Shown here piece after piece: positions 24,591-32,785 of a DNA stretch of 64,000 bases. How positions within the stretch are numbered: position 1 is the first letter of the stretch; every line of letters starts with the position of its first letter. The stretch comes from CAXBCP01 sp963974055 (GTDB taxonomy: Bacteria > Pseudomonadota > Alphaproteobacteria > MPNO01 > UBA830). The stretch lies in contig CAXBCP010000018.1 in NCBI GenBank assembly GCA_963974055.1, forward strand, positions 34,743-98,742, given 5' to 3'. The notes under the pieces were generated by a model, which worked only from the letters and a program-made list of their open reading frames with translations, was not told the origin of the DNA and made no database searches. Both the position numbers and the translations under genes were made by a program.

Positions 24591-25412
24591 ATGACCACCG
24601 AAAATCTCCCGAATTCCGGCATATCCGATCCGCCCGATGACGTGCCCGGCGCAACCTGGCTCACCGTCGACGGCCGCCCGGTTTTCGGTGTCTGGCGGAT
24701 GCCGCGCGTCGCAGACAAGCCGGTGCTTGTTTTTCTGCATGACGGACTCGGCAGCGTCGGGACGATGCGGAATTTCCCCGAACAGGTGGGCACAGCAATG
24801 GGTTTACCGGCATTCGTGTTCGACCGGCTGGGATACGGGCGATCCGACCGGGAAGAAACGTTCCCGGGCGATTTCATGGGCGCCGCTGCCGATCATCTGG
24901 AACGGGTTCTCGATGTTGCCGGCATTGACGACTGCTGCCTGGTCGGCCATTCGGATGGCGGCACTATCGCGCTGCTTCATGGTGCGCGGTATCACGGCAG
25001 AGTTCGGGCCATTGCGACAATTGCAGCCCATGTCCGGCGCGACGCGCTGACCTACGGCCAGGTCCTGCGCCATAACAGGATGTTCGAGGAAGGCGAAATT
25101 CCGGACTGGATGGAAAGGTTTCACGGCGACCGCGCGGCGCACCTGTTGCGGTGCTGGACGGAGGTCTGGCAGCAGACGTTTTACGATTCATGGGATATCT
25201 CGGATGAGATTTCCGCGATCAGAGTGCCATTGCTGTCAATACAGGGGTCGGACGACGCGTACGGCCAGCCGAGCCAGCTTGAGAGCATCGGCAGGGCGGT
25301 TCCGAACGCCCGGACGGAGATGATCGATGGGTTGGGGCATTTTCCCCAGCTGGAAGACCCCGCGTATATCGTCGACATTATAGAAGGATTCCTGGGACCG
25401 TATTGCCGCTGA
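24591..25412 (+). CDS. alpha/beta hydrolase
   Basis: A 273-residue cytosolic hydrolase with oxyanion motif FLHDGLGS, a nucleophile elbow GHSDGG (Ser about residue 122), the acid near IQGSDDAYG and the histidine in DGLGHFPQLE. Esters, lactones or thioesters are possible substrates. It ends one base before an in-frame ATG of the metallo-hydrolase gene, which suggests co-transcription. It is divergent from the binding-protein gene with a 74-base gap. Confidence 0.9.
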   Translation: MTTENLPNSGISDPPDDVPGATWLTVDGRPVFGVWRMPRVADKPVLVFLHDGLGSVGTMRNFPEQVGTAMGLPAFVFDRLGYGRSDREETFPGDFMGAAADHLERVLDVAGIDDCCLVGHSDGGTIALLHGARYHGRVRAIATIAAHVRRDALTYGQVLRHNRMFEEGEIPDWMERFHGDRAAHLLRCWTEVWQQTFYDSWDISDEISAIRVPLLSIQGSDDAYGQPSQLESIGRAVPNARTEMIDGLGHFPQLEDPAYIVDIIEGFLGPYCR

Positions 25413-25437
25413 CATGCGGCGCTCCTATAACCCCGGC

Positions 25438-26460
25438 ATGCCTTACACACCCGATTACCCGTTCCCGAAACTCGATTATGGCGAAACGCTGGAAGTAGCG
25501 CCTGGTATCCACTGGGTCCGCATGCCGCTTCCGTTCGCGCTCGATCACATAAATCTCTGGCTTCTTGCCGATGGCGACTCCTGGACCGTGGTCGATACCG
25601 GCTACAACGTCGACCGGGTACGTGACATCTGGCTGGACGTACTGGGGAAAATTACCGGCGGCGCTTCGGTCGATCGCGTGGTCTGTACGCATTTCCACCC
25701 CGATCATCTGGGGCTTGCGGGGTGGTTCGTCGAAAAATTCGGCGCGTCCCTGTGGATGACCTATGGCGAATGGTTGCAGGGACACGTCGCGGTGTCGGAA
25801 ACCGTCACCCACGATTTCGGCAGGTGGGTCGAATTTTATCGAGACAACGGCGCGCCGCCGGCAATGACAGACGGTTTCAAGGACGTGCGCGCGGCATTCC
25901 GCGACCCGTGGTACCGATTGCCGGAAACCCTCCGCCGTATTCAGGATAACGAGGAATTTATCATGGGAGGCCGGACTTGGCAGGTGATAACAGGGGGCGG
26001 GCACAGCCATGAACACGCATCGCTCTGGTGCCCGGAGCTGAACGTGCTGATTTCGGGCGACCAGATTCTGCCGCGGATCAGTTCCAATATCAGCCTCTGG
26101 TATACCGAGCCTGAGGGCGACCCGTTGCGGCACTATTTCGACAGCTTCGAGAAATTCCGTCATCTGCCCGAAGACGTGCTTGTGCTGCCGTCGCATGATT
26201 ATCCGTTCCGGGGCATGCATGGCCGCCTGGACGACCTGCGCGCGCATCACGACAGCCGGCTCGATGCGGCTTTTGAATTCTGCGCCGACCCGCAGACCGC
26301 TACGGATGTGATCCCCTCTCTGTTCAGCCGCGAAATCGGCGCGTTCGAATTCAGTTTTGCGCTCGGCGAAACCCTTGCCCACCTGAATTACCTCGTGAGC
26401 GAAGGGATGCTTGAGCGCAACCTGGACGATGACGGTTTGATCCGCTATCGCCGCTCCTGA
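25438..26460 (+). CDS. metallo-beta-lactamase-fold hydrolase
   Basis: A 340-residue MBL-fold enzyme with metal motif CTHFHPDHLGLAGWF (about 80-94), then GGGHSHEHASLWCPE, ISGDQILPRIS and a late LPSHDYPF. It has the C-terminal winged-helix-like extension seen in LACTB2-type proteins (about 280-340). Start could be ATG 25414 or 25438; I prefer 25438 because the sequence from MPYTPDYPFP looks like the family start. Thioester or ester hydrolysis is likely, with the precise substrate unknown. Confidence 0.87.
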   Translation: MPYTPDYPFPKLDYGETLEVAPGIHWVRMPLPFALDHINLWLLADGDSWTVVDTGYNVDRVRDIWLDVLGKITGGASVDRVVCTHFHPDHLGLAGWFVEKFGASLWMTYGEWLQGHVAVSETVTHDFGRWVEFYRDNGAPPAMTDGFKDVRAAFRDPWYRLPETLRRIQDNEEFIMGGRTWQVITGGGHSHEHASLWCPELNVLISGDQILPRISSNISLWYTEPEGDPLRHYFDSFEKFRHLPEDVLVLPSHDYPFRGMHGRLDDLRAHHDSRLDAAFEFCADPQTATDVIPSLFSREIGAFEFSFALGETLAHLNYLVSEGMLERNLDDDGLIRYRRS

Positions 26461-26491
26461 CGGTCGGGGAACGAGAAGGAACCCAGGTCCA

Positions 26492-26827
26492 GTGACGCTT
26501 CGCATCGGACAGAACGGAAAAGTCGAACGAAAGGTGACCGAGGCGCATTCGGCCCATACGCTGGGTAATCCCGGCGTCAACGTGCTTGCGACGCCGTGCC
26601 TGGCCGGCTTTTGCGACAAGGCCGCCGCCGAGGCATGCGGGGCGGCGGTAAGAACCCGCCGAGTGCGGGTCAATATCGCCCACCTGGCCGCAACGCCTGT
26701 CGGCGACGAAATCGAGATTTTTGCGGAAATCGTCTCGATCCGCGAGGACCGCGTGATCTGTGAGGTGTCGGGACGGGATTCCAGGGGCGATATCGTGTCC
26801 GGTACGGTCGAACGGGTGTTGGTCTGA
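26492..26827 (+). CDS. hotdog-fold thioesterase, FlK-like (first of pair)
   Basis: A 111-residue protein starting at GTG 26492. The pattern VTEAHSAHTLGNPGVNVLAT, a long helix (PCLAGFCDKAAAEAC) and NIAHLAATPVGDEIEIFAEI matches the FlK-like (fluoroacetyl-CoA thioesterase-like) hotdog family. Such proteins hydrolyse small acyl-CoAs. Its stop overlaps the start of the second hotdog gene by one base. The helix has Asp where FlK has a catalytic Glu, so activity is uncertain. Confidence 0.75.
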   Translation: MTLRIGQNGKVERKVTEAHSAHTLGNPGVNVLATPCLAGFCDKAAAEACGAAVRTRRVRVNIAHLAATPVGDEIEIFAEIVSIREDRVICEVSGRDSRGDIVSGTVERVLV

Positions 26828-27198
26828 TGCCCGACTATACGGTCGGTATGACGGCCTGCCAGACGGATCTTCTGACACCGTCGGATATCGGCGACGAGGG
26901 ACTGACGGTCACCAAGCTGCATCTTGCCTGTGAAATGGCATGTCACAATATTCTGGTGCAGTTCTATGACATCGACGACACCAGTGTCGGCATTCGCAAC
27001 GATATCTGGTTCTGGGGCGATGCCGCCGCAGGCTCCCTGCTGCATGCAGAGGCGGTGATTGCCGGAATCGATCGTAAACGCATCGTTTTCAACGTTTTTG
27101 TCCGGGCTGGAACGATTGAGATTGCCCGCGGCGTGCATGAACGGATGCTGGTCTCGAGACAGAAATTCATGGAATCCCTGCCGGTTCCGGCGGTGTGA
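26827..27198 (+). CDS. hotdog-fold thioesterase-like protein (second of pair)
   Basis: A 123-residue relative of the preceding gene. The central helix is KLHLACEMACHNILVQF, followed by the long sheet SVGIRNDIWFWGDAAAGSLL and a closing GVHERMLVSRQKF. TGATG coupling with the first gene (ATG 26827) suggests the two make a heteromeric hotdog pair. The position normally holding a conserved His is changed (NDIWFWG), so the substrate and even catalysis are open. Confidence 0.72.
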   Translation: MPDYTVGMTACQTDLLTPSDIGDEGLTVTKLHLACEMACHNILVQFYDIDDTSVGIRNDIWFWGDAAAGSLLHAEAVIAGIDRKRIVFNVFVRAGTIEIARGVHERMLVSRQKFMESLPVPAV

Positions 27199-27303
27199 CG
27201 CGGTTTCCGGCATTCCGTGCCGATTTGCATAATATTCGGGCGCACGACTACAATGCGATTACGCGTTTCTGGGACGATACTCATTCCATTCAGGGAGACT
27301 AAT

Positions 27304-28308
27304 ATGACCAAAACGAAGGTAGTTTTATCGGCGGCGGCGCTTGGTGCCGCTGTTGCGCTGGCGCCTCTTGGCGCCTCGGCGGCGACAGTCATGAAAATCG
27401 GTTTTGCGACGATCAACGACGGCCAGCATAAATCGGCAAACTGGATCGCCGAGGAAGTCATGAAACGCACCAAGGGGTCGATCGACGTCAAGGTTTATCC
27501 GGCCGCCCAGCTCGGCAAGATCCCACGCCAGATCGAAGGCGTTCTTTTCGGCACGCAGGAAGCCTTTATTTCGCCACCCGGTTTCTTCAAGGGGCTGAAC
27601 CCGGCATTTGCCGCTCCCGACGCACCCGGCCTGTTCAACAGCATGGCGCATCAGACCAAAACGCTGAACCATCCGAGCGTTCGGGAAAAGTTTCTGAACC
27701 TTGCCACCGAGAAGGGCGTGACGGGGATGTATATCGCCGCGGCGGGTGCTTCCGCCCTGGCGATGCGGGATCCGGTGCGCAAGCTGGCCGATGTTCAGGG
27801 CAAGAAAATCCGCGTTCTCGCTTCGCCGATGGAGGTTGCGATCATGCGTTCGCTGGGCGCGGCCGGTACGCCGATGGCCTATTCCGAAGTGCTGCCGGCA
27901 ATTCAGCGTCGGGTGCTCGACGGGGCCAGTTCCGCCATTACGGTCATGGGGCCGTCGAAATTCTATACGGCGGCGAAATTTCTCACGCCGACAAAGTTCA
28001 CCTATATCCCGACCGGCATGTGGACCAGTGCGAAATGGCTGGCGAAGCTGTCTGACGCCGAACGTGCGATCATCGTTCAGGTCGGCAAGGAAGTCTCCGT
28101 GATGGCCAATAAGTGGTCGGAAGACGATACCGCGACCTGGGAGAAAAAGTGGGCGAGCGAAGGCGGCACCGTCATTCGTCTCGATGAAGCCGAACGCAAA
28201 GCGGCCATCGACAAGCTGCGTCCGATGGGCGATGCGATTTTCATGAAAGATCCCAAGGTCGCGCCGATGTATTCGCTGATCAAGGCGGCGGCAAAAGAGA
28301 CGATGTAA
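27304..28308 (+). CDS. TRAP transporter substrate-binding protein (DctP family)
   Basis: A 334-residue periplasmic protein with a cleavable signal (about 1-26, ending ASA) and the DctP fold: MKIGFATINDGQHKSANWIAEEV, FKGLNPAFAAPDAPGL, a hinge region with GKKIRVLASP, and a C-terminal helix pair. GGGAG lies ahead of the ATG. TRAP systems take up organic acids, yet no dctQ or dctM gene is adjacent and a terminator follows at once, so it is an orphan binding protein within this window. Ligand unknown. Confidence 0.88.
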   Translation: MTKTKVVLSAAALGAAVALAPLGASAATVMKIGFATINDGQHKSANWIAEEVMKRTKGSIDVKVYPAAQLGKIPRQIEGVLFGTQEAFISPPGFFKGLNPAFAAPDAPGLFNSMAHQTKTLNHPSVREKFLNLATEKGVTGMYIAAAGASALAMRDPVRKLADVQGKKIRVLASPMEVAIMRSLGAAGTPMAYSEVLPAIQRRVLDGASSAITVMGPSKFYTAAKFLTPTKFTYIPTGMWTSAKWLAKLSDAERAIIVQVGKEVSVMANKWSEDDTATWEKKWASEGGTVIRLDEAERKAAIDKLRPMGDAIFMKDPKVAPMYSLIKAAAKETM

Positions 28309-28332
28309 GCACACTGCCTGATCTAAAAACGT

Positions 28333-28361
28333 AAAGGGCCGGCAATTTGCCGGCCCTTTTT
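28333..28361 (+). terminator. rho-independent terminator, possibly bidirectional
   Basis: AAAGGGCCGGCA (28333-28344), loop ATT, TGCCGGCCCTTT (28348-28359) followed by two more T. It lies 24 bases after the dctP-like gene and 21 bases beyond the stop of the convergent enoyl-CoA hydratase gene; the reverse strand gives three T after the stem, so it may serve both. Confidence 0.9.
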
Positions 28362-28381
28362 CTTGGTCGCGTCGTCGGGTG

Positions 28382-29176
28382 TTACCGGCCCTTGAAGACC
28401 GGTTTGCGCTTTTCACGCAGGGCGTTGATGCCCTCCTGATGGTCTTCGGTGATATTGGATTTCGATTCGAGCGACAGCGAATAATCCAGGTTGGCCGAAA
28501 CGATCTGTTTCAGGGGGGCGTTCACGGCCTGTTTGGTCCACTGGATCGCGCGGATTGCGCCGTTGGCGAGCTGATCGGCGAAATCGTCGACAACCTTGTC
28601 CAATTCGTCCGCGGGGACGCAGCGGTTGATGAGGCCCATGTCGGCCGCGCGCTCGGCGGTCAGCATCTCGCCGGTGTAGAGGAATTCCCGCGCCCGGGCG
28701 AAACCGATCAGATACGGCCAGATTCCCGATCCGCCATCGCCGGCGGTCAGGCCGACCTTGACGTGCGGGTCGCCGATACGGGCGGTATCGGCCGCCATGA
28801 TGATGTCGCAATACAGCGCGAGCGTGGCGCCCAGGCCTGCCGCTGCACCGTTAAGTTTGGCAATGACCGGCTGGCGGCAATCCAGGATGGACATCATGGA
28901 TCGCTTGCCTTCTTCCGACAGCGTTTCCCATCCCCACGGATCGTCGATCAGTTCCTGCAGCCAGTCGGCATCGCCGCCGGCGCAGAAAGCGCGTCCCGCA
29001 CCGGTCAGGATGACGATATCGACCGACCGGTCGCGGTTGATTTCCTCGAACACGTGCGACAGTTCGACATGCATTGCACCGTCGATCGCGTTGAGCTTTT
29101 CCGGGCGATTCAGCGTTACGGTAAGTACGCGGTCGCGTTTTTCAAAGAGCAGCGTTTCGTATTTTTCGTAGTCCAT
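28382..29176 (-). CDS. enoyl-CoA hydratase/isomerase family protein
   Basis: A 264-residue crotonase-fold enzyme: NRPEKLNAIDGAMHVEL (first oxyanion loop with GAGRAFCAGGDADW) and LNGAAAGLGATLALYCDIIMAA (second). It adds water to, or isomerises, enoyl-CoA. Last gene of the leftward oxygenase operon, eight bases after the nitroreductase gene. The context suggests it acts on a product of the PaaABC-type oxygenase or on a beta-oxidation intermediate. The second catalytic Glu position reads GDGGSG, so hydratase versus isomerase or other chemistry is open. Confidence 0.9.
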   Translation of the reverse strand: MDYEKYETLLFEKRDRVLTVTLNRPEKLNAIDGAMHVELSHVFEEINRDRSVDIVILTGAGRAFCAGGDADWLQELIDDPWGWETLSEEGKRSMMSILDCRQPVIAKLNGAAAGLGATLALYCDIIMAADTARIGDPHVKVGLTAGDGGSGIWPYLIGFARAREFLYTGEMLTAERAADMGLINRCVPADELDKVVDDFADQLANGAIRAIQWTKQAVNAPLKQIVSANLDYSLSLESKSNITEDHQEGINALREKRKPVFKGR

Positions 29177-29184
29177 TTAAATCC

Positions 29185-29946
29185 TCAATCGAGCCATGTT
29201 GTAAATTCGTCGACATCCAGCCGTTCCGGCTGAAACAGGTTGACCGGCGCGTCTTCATCGGCCCAGCCGATGCTCATCCCGCCAATAAGAGTGTAATCGT
29301 CCCCGATTCCGAACATTTCATGCGCGACGTGGGGGTATTCGCCGAGGGCGCCCTGCGCAATCGACGACAGGCCCCAGCCGCGCGCGGCGATGGAGACCGA
29401 TTGAATAAAGGTTCCGTAATCGATCCACGACCCGTGTTCGAGATCCGACGGAATCCAGAACAACAGACCGGTTGCGGCGCCGAAGAACTTGTAGTTGCTC
29501 AGAAACGCCTGCCGTCGGCCTTCCCGGTCCTCCCGGGTGACGCCCATCGCGCCGTACAGGCCGAACCCGCAGGCCCGGCGTCGCGCCAGGAACGGCTCGC
29601 GCCATTCCGGGGCATAGTAATTGTACTCCATCGCGCCGGCTTCATTGTTCGCCTCCGCGGCGAGCAGGGCGTCCGTGTATCTCTGCCGGCTTTTACCGTT
29701 CAGAACATGGACTTTCCAGGGCTGGATGTTCGATCCTGACGGTGCCCAGCGCGCAGCTTCAAGAATACGGCGCATCAGTGCATCCGGTACGGCGGTATGT
29801 TTGAAAGCGCGAATCGACCGGCGTGAAATGAGCGCGTCTTCCGCGTGCATATCGGCCCGGGGCAATCCCGGTTCTGTCATCTCAGGCAGTCGTCGCGCAA
29901 GTGCATGTTCCGCCGGAACAAGTGGCGGCGCCGATTGATCGGTCAT
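29185..29946 (-). CDS. nitroreductase-family flavoprotein
   Basis: A 253-residue FMN protein. ISRRSIRAFKHTAVPD and ILEAARWAPSGSNIQPWKVHVL form the FMN site, with GLSSIAQGALGEYP and the late IGGMSIGWADEDAPVN. ATG 29946 is chosen over 29964 as the family start. Nitroreductase-fold enzymes reduce nitro groups, quinones or enones with NAD(P)H. It sits between the split paaD C-terminal gene and the hydratase gene with short gaps, hence part of the operon; whether it passes electrons to the oxygenase is speculation. Confidence 0.9.
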   Translation of the reverse strand: MTDQSAPPLVPAEHALARRLPEMTEPGLPRADMHAEDALISRRSIRAFKHTAVPDALMRRILEAARWAPSGSNIQPWKVHVLNGKSRQRYTDALLAAEANNEAGAMEYNYYAPEWREPFLARRRACGFGLYGAMGVTREDREGRRQAFLSNYKFFGAATGLLFWIPSDLEHGSWIDYGTFIQSVSIAARGWGLSSIAQGALGEYPHVAHEMFGIGDDYTLIGGMSIGWADEDAPVNLFQPERLDVDEFTTWLD

Positions 29947-29968
29947 GGCCGGGTTTGTCCCCAAGTTT

Positions 29969-30253
29969 CTAGGATGCGTCGTCGACCGACGGGGCAGGCG
30001 GCAGTTTCCCCCGCCACTTGATCCAGTTGAAGCTGGTGTTGCAGGCGCGGCAGCGAAACATCACTTCGGATGCTGCGCCCCCGAACAGCGAAACGACTTC
30101 CAGGTCGTCGCTGTCGCAATCGGGGCAGGTGACGCCCTCGAAATCCGGGTCGCCGCTATGCAGATCGCGATGGCGGGTGGCGTATCCGCCAGCTGCCCGG
30201 CCGATGCGGCTGCCGGGCGTCCTGGCGGATTTGTCCGTTTCGTCAGTGGGCAA
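29969..30253 (-). CDS. zinc-ribbon protein equal to the C-terminal part of PaaD
   Basis: A 94-residue protein beginning at TTG 30253, the only suitable start near the paaC end; it overlaps the paaC stop by 11 bases. After a polar N-terminal stretch it has a zinc ribbon CPDCDSDD...CRAC with FGGAASEVMFRC and FNWIKW. From memory, PaaD of Escherichia coli ends with the same layout (CPRC, FGSTACKALYRC, FDYFK). The MIP18 half of PaaD is encoded separately at 31372-31704, so PaaD here appears split in two genes separated by paaB and paaC. Start codon and exact length are uncertain. Confidence 0.75.
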   Translation of the reverse strand: MPTDETDKSARTPGSRIGRAAGGYATRHRDLHSGDPDFEGVTCPDCDSDDLEVVSLFGGAASEVMFRCRACNTSFNWIKWRGKLPPAPSVDDAS

Positions 30254-31022
30254 GTTCCGGGTCCTTGAACCGGATAACTTCGAACAGGCTGTCCGGCATG
30301 GGGCCGAAACGCCGCGCGTCTCCCCGCCAGTCTTTGGCGAATTTGACGGATTTTTCCTGTTTGAGCTTCGCATCGAGATATTTTTCGGCGCCGGCGGCCT
30401 CTTTCATAAAGGCATCGCGCAGTTTTTTCAGCGGCACGTCGCGGATACCGGCGACATGGACCGGGTCTTTGGCGGTGGCCGGACCGAACCACTGCAGGGC
30501 GAGCGGAAAGCGCTTTGCGAAGGCTTTCTGGAACAATTCCGACTGTTTCTTGCCCTCGCCGATGATCTGAAACCATCCCTGAGCGTATTTGAGGTGGAAA
30601 TAGGTTTCCTCGCCGATCTTCTTGGCGATGCCCGCGACGGCGCGGTCTTCATGTTTGAGGAAGCCCGAGGCCAGCATCCATGTCGCCAGTTCGGCGAGCC
30701 AGGTGCTGACGATGAAGTCCTCCCAGCCGGAGGGGGCTTCGTCGAGCAGGTTCATGGAGCGGATTTCATCCGGCCCGCGCCCGCGCTCGAGATGCGCGTA
30801 GTCGTGACTGTGTGCCGCGAGATACTGATAGATAGCACGCGTATGGCCGTAATTGGACGTGCACATACCGAGGATCGCCGCGAAATCGGGCAACGACCGG
30901 CCGTTCATCACGCATTCCGCATACCAGTTACCGAGAACCAGTCTGGTATCTGCGATTGCCAGCAGATCGTTTTCAAAATTTTCATCCAGCTTCGAGCCGG
31001 TATTTCCGGGAGTGTAAGCCAT
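30243..31022 (-). CDS. paaC: phenylacetyl-CoA epoxidase PaaC-like structural subunit
   Basis: A 259-residue ferritin-like protein: DTRLVLGNWYAECVMNGRSL, NYGHTRAIYQYLAAHSHDYAHLE, and EETYFHLKYAQGWF. In the phenylacetyl-CoA 1,2-epoxidase, PaaC is the non-catalytic partner of PaaA. Spacing to paaB is 24 bases, and its end overlaps the zinc-ribbon gene. The family also includes homologues acting on other CoA thioesters, so phenylacetyl-CoA as substrate is inferred, not shown. Confidence 0.88.
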   Translation of the reverse strand: MAYTPGNTGSKLDENFENDLLAIADTRLVLGNWYAECVMNGRSLPDFAAILGMCTSNYGHTRAIYQYLAAHSHDYAHLERGRGPDEIRSMNLLDEAPSGWEDFIVSTWLAELATWMLASGFLKHEDRAVAGIAKKIGEETYFHLKYAQGWFQIIGEGKKQSELFQKAFAKRFPLALQWFGPATAKDPVHVAGIRDVPLKKLRDAFMKEAAGAEKYLDAKLKQEKSVKFAKDWRGDARRFGPMPDSLFEVIRFKDPELAH

Positions 31023-31046
31023 TGTCGATTTCCTTGTATTTCTGCG

Positions 31047-31355
31047 TCAGCCCATCTTGATTTTGGCGGACTTGCCTTCTTCGGTGACGGTTATGATCGA
31101 ATCCAGTGGTACGACGCACATCTCACGCCAGCTATGCTGGTCGTAAATATACCAGGCCCGGACCTGTGCAAGTTCGTCGTTCGGCGCTTCCACCGAGCCC
31201 ACATGGGACAGGTCTGAATCCGAATCCTTGCGTGCGAAAACCTCGTAATATTTCGGATCCTTGCCGCCGCGTTCGCGTTTCTGGTCGATCTTTTTCTTCG
31301 ATTTTACCTTGGTCCCCGTTTTGAGGGCCTTCTTCGCTGCTGTTTTCGTCGCCAT
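31047..31355 (-). CDS. paaB: phenylacetyl-CoA epoxidase PaaB-like subunit
   Basis: A 102-residue small subunit. The core YYEVFARKDSDSDLSHVGSV and ARAWYIYDQHSWREMCVV-like region is the PaaB pattern. The first 30 residues are strikingly Lys/Thr/Ala-rich, an extension absent from the E. coli protein as I recall it. I chose ATG 31355 with AGAGGA upstream; an in-frame TTG at 31361 adds two residues. PaaB bridges PaaAC dimers in the known complex. Confidence 0.87.
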   Translation of the reverse strand: MATKTAAKKALKTGTKVKSKKKIDQKRERGGKDPKYYEVFARKDSDSDLSHVGSVEAPNDELAQVRAWYIYDQHSWREMCVVPLDSIITVTEEGKSAKIKMG

Positions 31356-31371
31356 CTTCAATTCCTCTCGG

Positions 31372-31704
31372 TCAAACCTGAATACCGTTGGCCCGCATCA
31401 TGTCCTGCACGTCAGGGTCGATCATGTCGCGCGCCCAGGGCAGGTGCCATCCTTCCTCGACAACCACGGCAGTAACGCCGGGGACGACGAGGACAGCCTC
31501 GCGTACGTTTTCACGGAGCATCCCGACACCGGGACATCCCATACAGGGAATACACACCTGAACGCTGACAACGCCGTCGGCATCGATGTCGATATCCCGA
31601 AGCATGCCCATGCGCCGGAGGCTGACAGGCACATGCGGATCGTGCACAGCCTCCAGCGCTTCGACGACGTCCTCGCGGGACGGCAGGGTTGACGCTTCGG
31701 TCAT
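31372..31704 (-). CDS. paaD: MIP18/DUF59-family protein, N-terminal part of PaaD
   Basis: A 110-residue protein with a complete MIP18-family fold: VVEALEAVHDPHVPVSLRRM and VQVCIPCMGCPGVGML with the conserved cysteines. Full PaaD proteins carry a zinc ribbon after this domain; here the frame stops at ANGIQV and the ribbon is a separate gene at 29969-30253. PaaD is thought to help iron-cofactor maturation of the oxygenase. Gaps are 39 bases after paaA and 16 before paaB. Confidence 0.87.
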   Translation of the reverse strand: MTEASTLPSREDVVEALEAVHDPHVPVSLRRMGMLRDIDIDADGVVSVQVCIPCMGCPGVGMLRENVREAVLVVPGVTAVVVEEGWHLPWARDMIDPDVQDMMRANGIQV

Positions 31705-31743
31705 AGTGTCAGTCTTCCTCGTTCCAGTGGATATGCCCGGTGC

Positions 31744-32697
31744 CTACCAGAGGTCCTTGCCCCAGACTTCGGACATAACCCGGCTGATCGACGGGACCTT
31801 GTGTTGCGAGCCCTTTTTCCAGATCTTGAGCTGTTCTTCCCAGGTGATCTGCCGATCGTAATCCCATTGACGTTTTTCTTCGTCGAGATAGATCGGCGCC
31901 TCGTAGTCGAGAACGTACTTGCCCTGTTCCTCGTCGAAATGCGCAGGAACCTTAATCCCGACTTCTTCGGAATAGGGCACGATGCGGGACAGCCATTTCT
32001 GACGCATCTCGTCATTGGACGCGCCGCGAATTCGGTAAGCAAGCTGGTCCGTCCGTGTTTTCAGATTGTCGGGCATGCCGAACCAGGCGGCGCAGAGTGG
32101 GAAGTAGAAATCGACCATTTCCTGGACGCGCTTGCGGCTGGATTCCGACTGGTTCCAGAAAAATTTGGTCCAGCGTTCGCCGTGACTGACATGGAAGGTC
32201 TCTTCGTAATTGACCTTGCGCAGCGACCGCGCGAAGGGAGCGTAGGAACAGTTTTCCTCCAGGTCGACAGTGGTGATGTAACCGGCGCGGTCGCCGTAGC
32301 ACATGGACACCACGGACTCGATGTAATCCTCGTGCGGGAATTCGAGCATCTGGAACGTACGCCATTCTTCCGGGTCGCGATCGAACAGGAAGCTGTGGGT
32401 GTCGTAGCCGAAATCCTCGAGAATACGGTACATCATCTGAGCATGCCCGAGTTCGTCCTGGCACGCGGCGGCGATGGCGATTTTGTCTTCGAGCGTCGGC
32501 GACGTCTTGATCGCCGGCGAATACGTCGGAAGGGTGACGACTTCAAGGTCGGCCGCGATATGTACCGTGTTGACCAGCACGTTCCTGTAGCGCGGGGTCA
32601 TTTCCTCGATATCTTCAAGCTGATATCCGGTTGCGACGCGTTCCTGCAGGGCGCGCTCCCGTGGGTCTTCCTGGATATCCTTAATAGCTGTCGCCAT
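31744..32697 (-). CDS. paaA: phenylacetyl-CoA epoxidase PaaA-like catalytic subunit
   Basis: A 317-residue diiron oxygenase subunit. Two ExxH elements are visible: DELGHAQMM (E82, H85) and NYEETFHVSHG (E166, H169), the metal-binding arrangement of the family, with YSPAIKTSPTLEDKIA ahead. Known PaaA forms an epoxide on the aromatic ring of phenylacetyl-CoA. Length fits. It is the first structural gene of a leftward operon of seven genes, downstream of a TetR gene. The reductase PaaE and the ring-cleavage gene paaZ are not in the window, so substrate is unproven. Confidence 0.9.
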   Translation of the reverse strand: MATAIKDIQEDPRERALQERVATGYQLEDIEEMTPRYRNVLVNTVHIAADLEVVTLPTYSPAIKTSPTLEDKIAIAAACQDELGHAQMMYRILEDFGYDTHSFLFDRDPEEWRTFQMLEFPHEDYIESVVSMCYGDRAGYITTVDLEENCSYAPFARSLRKVNYEETFHVSHGERWTKFFWNQSESSRKRVQEMVDFYFPLCAAWFGMPDNLKTRTDQLAYRIRGASNDEMRQKWLSRIVPYSEEVGIKVPAHFDEEQGKYVLDYEAPIYLDEEKRQWDYDRQITWEEQLKIWKKGSQHKVPSISRVMSEVWGKDLW

Positions 32698-32785
32698 TTG
32701 TTTGGCCTTTCAATCAGGTTGTAGGTCGTAGTCGTGTGCGAAAGTTATCGTATGCATGGTCACTGCCGAATGGCTGTCCGGCCGT

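Noticed and set aside
25378..27213. Reverse-strand frame of about 610 codons under the hydrolase and thioesterase genes
   Set aside because: Antisense to four convincing genes and without any recognisable motif; typical GC-rich shadow.
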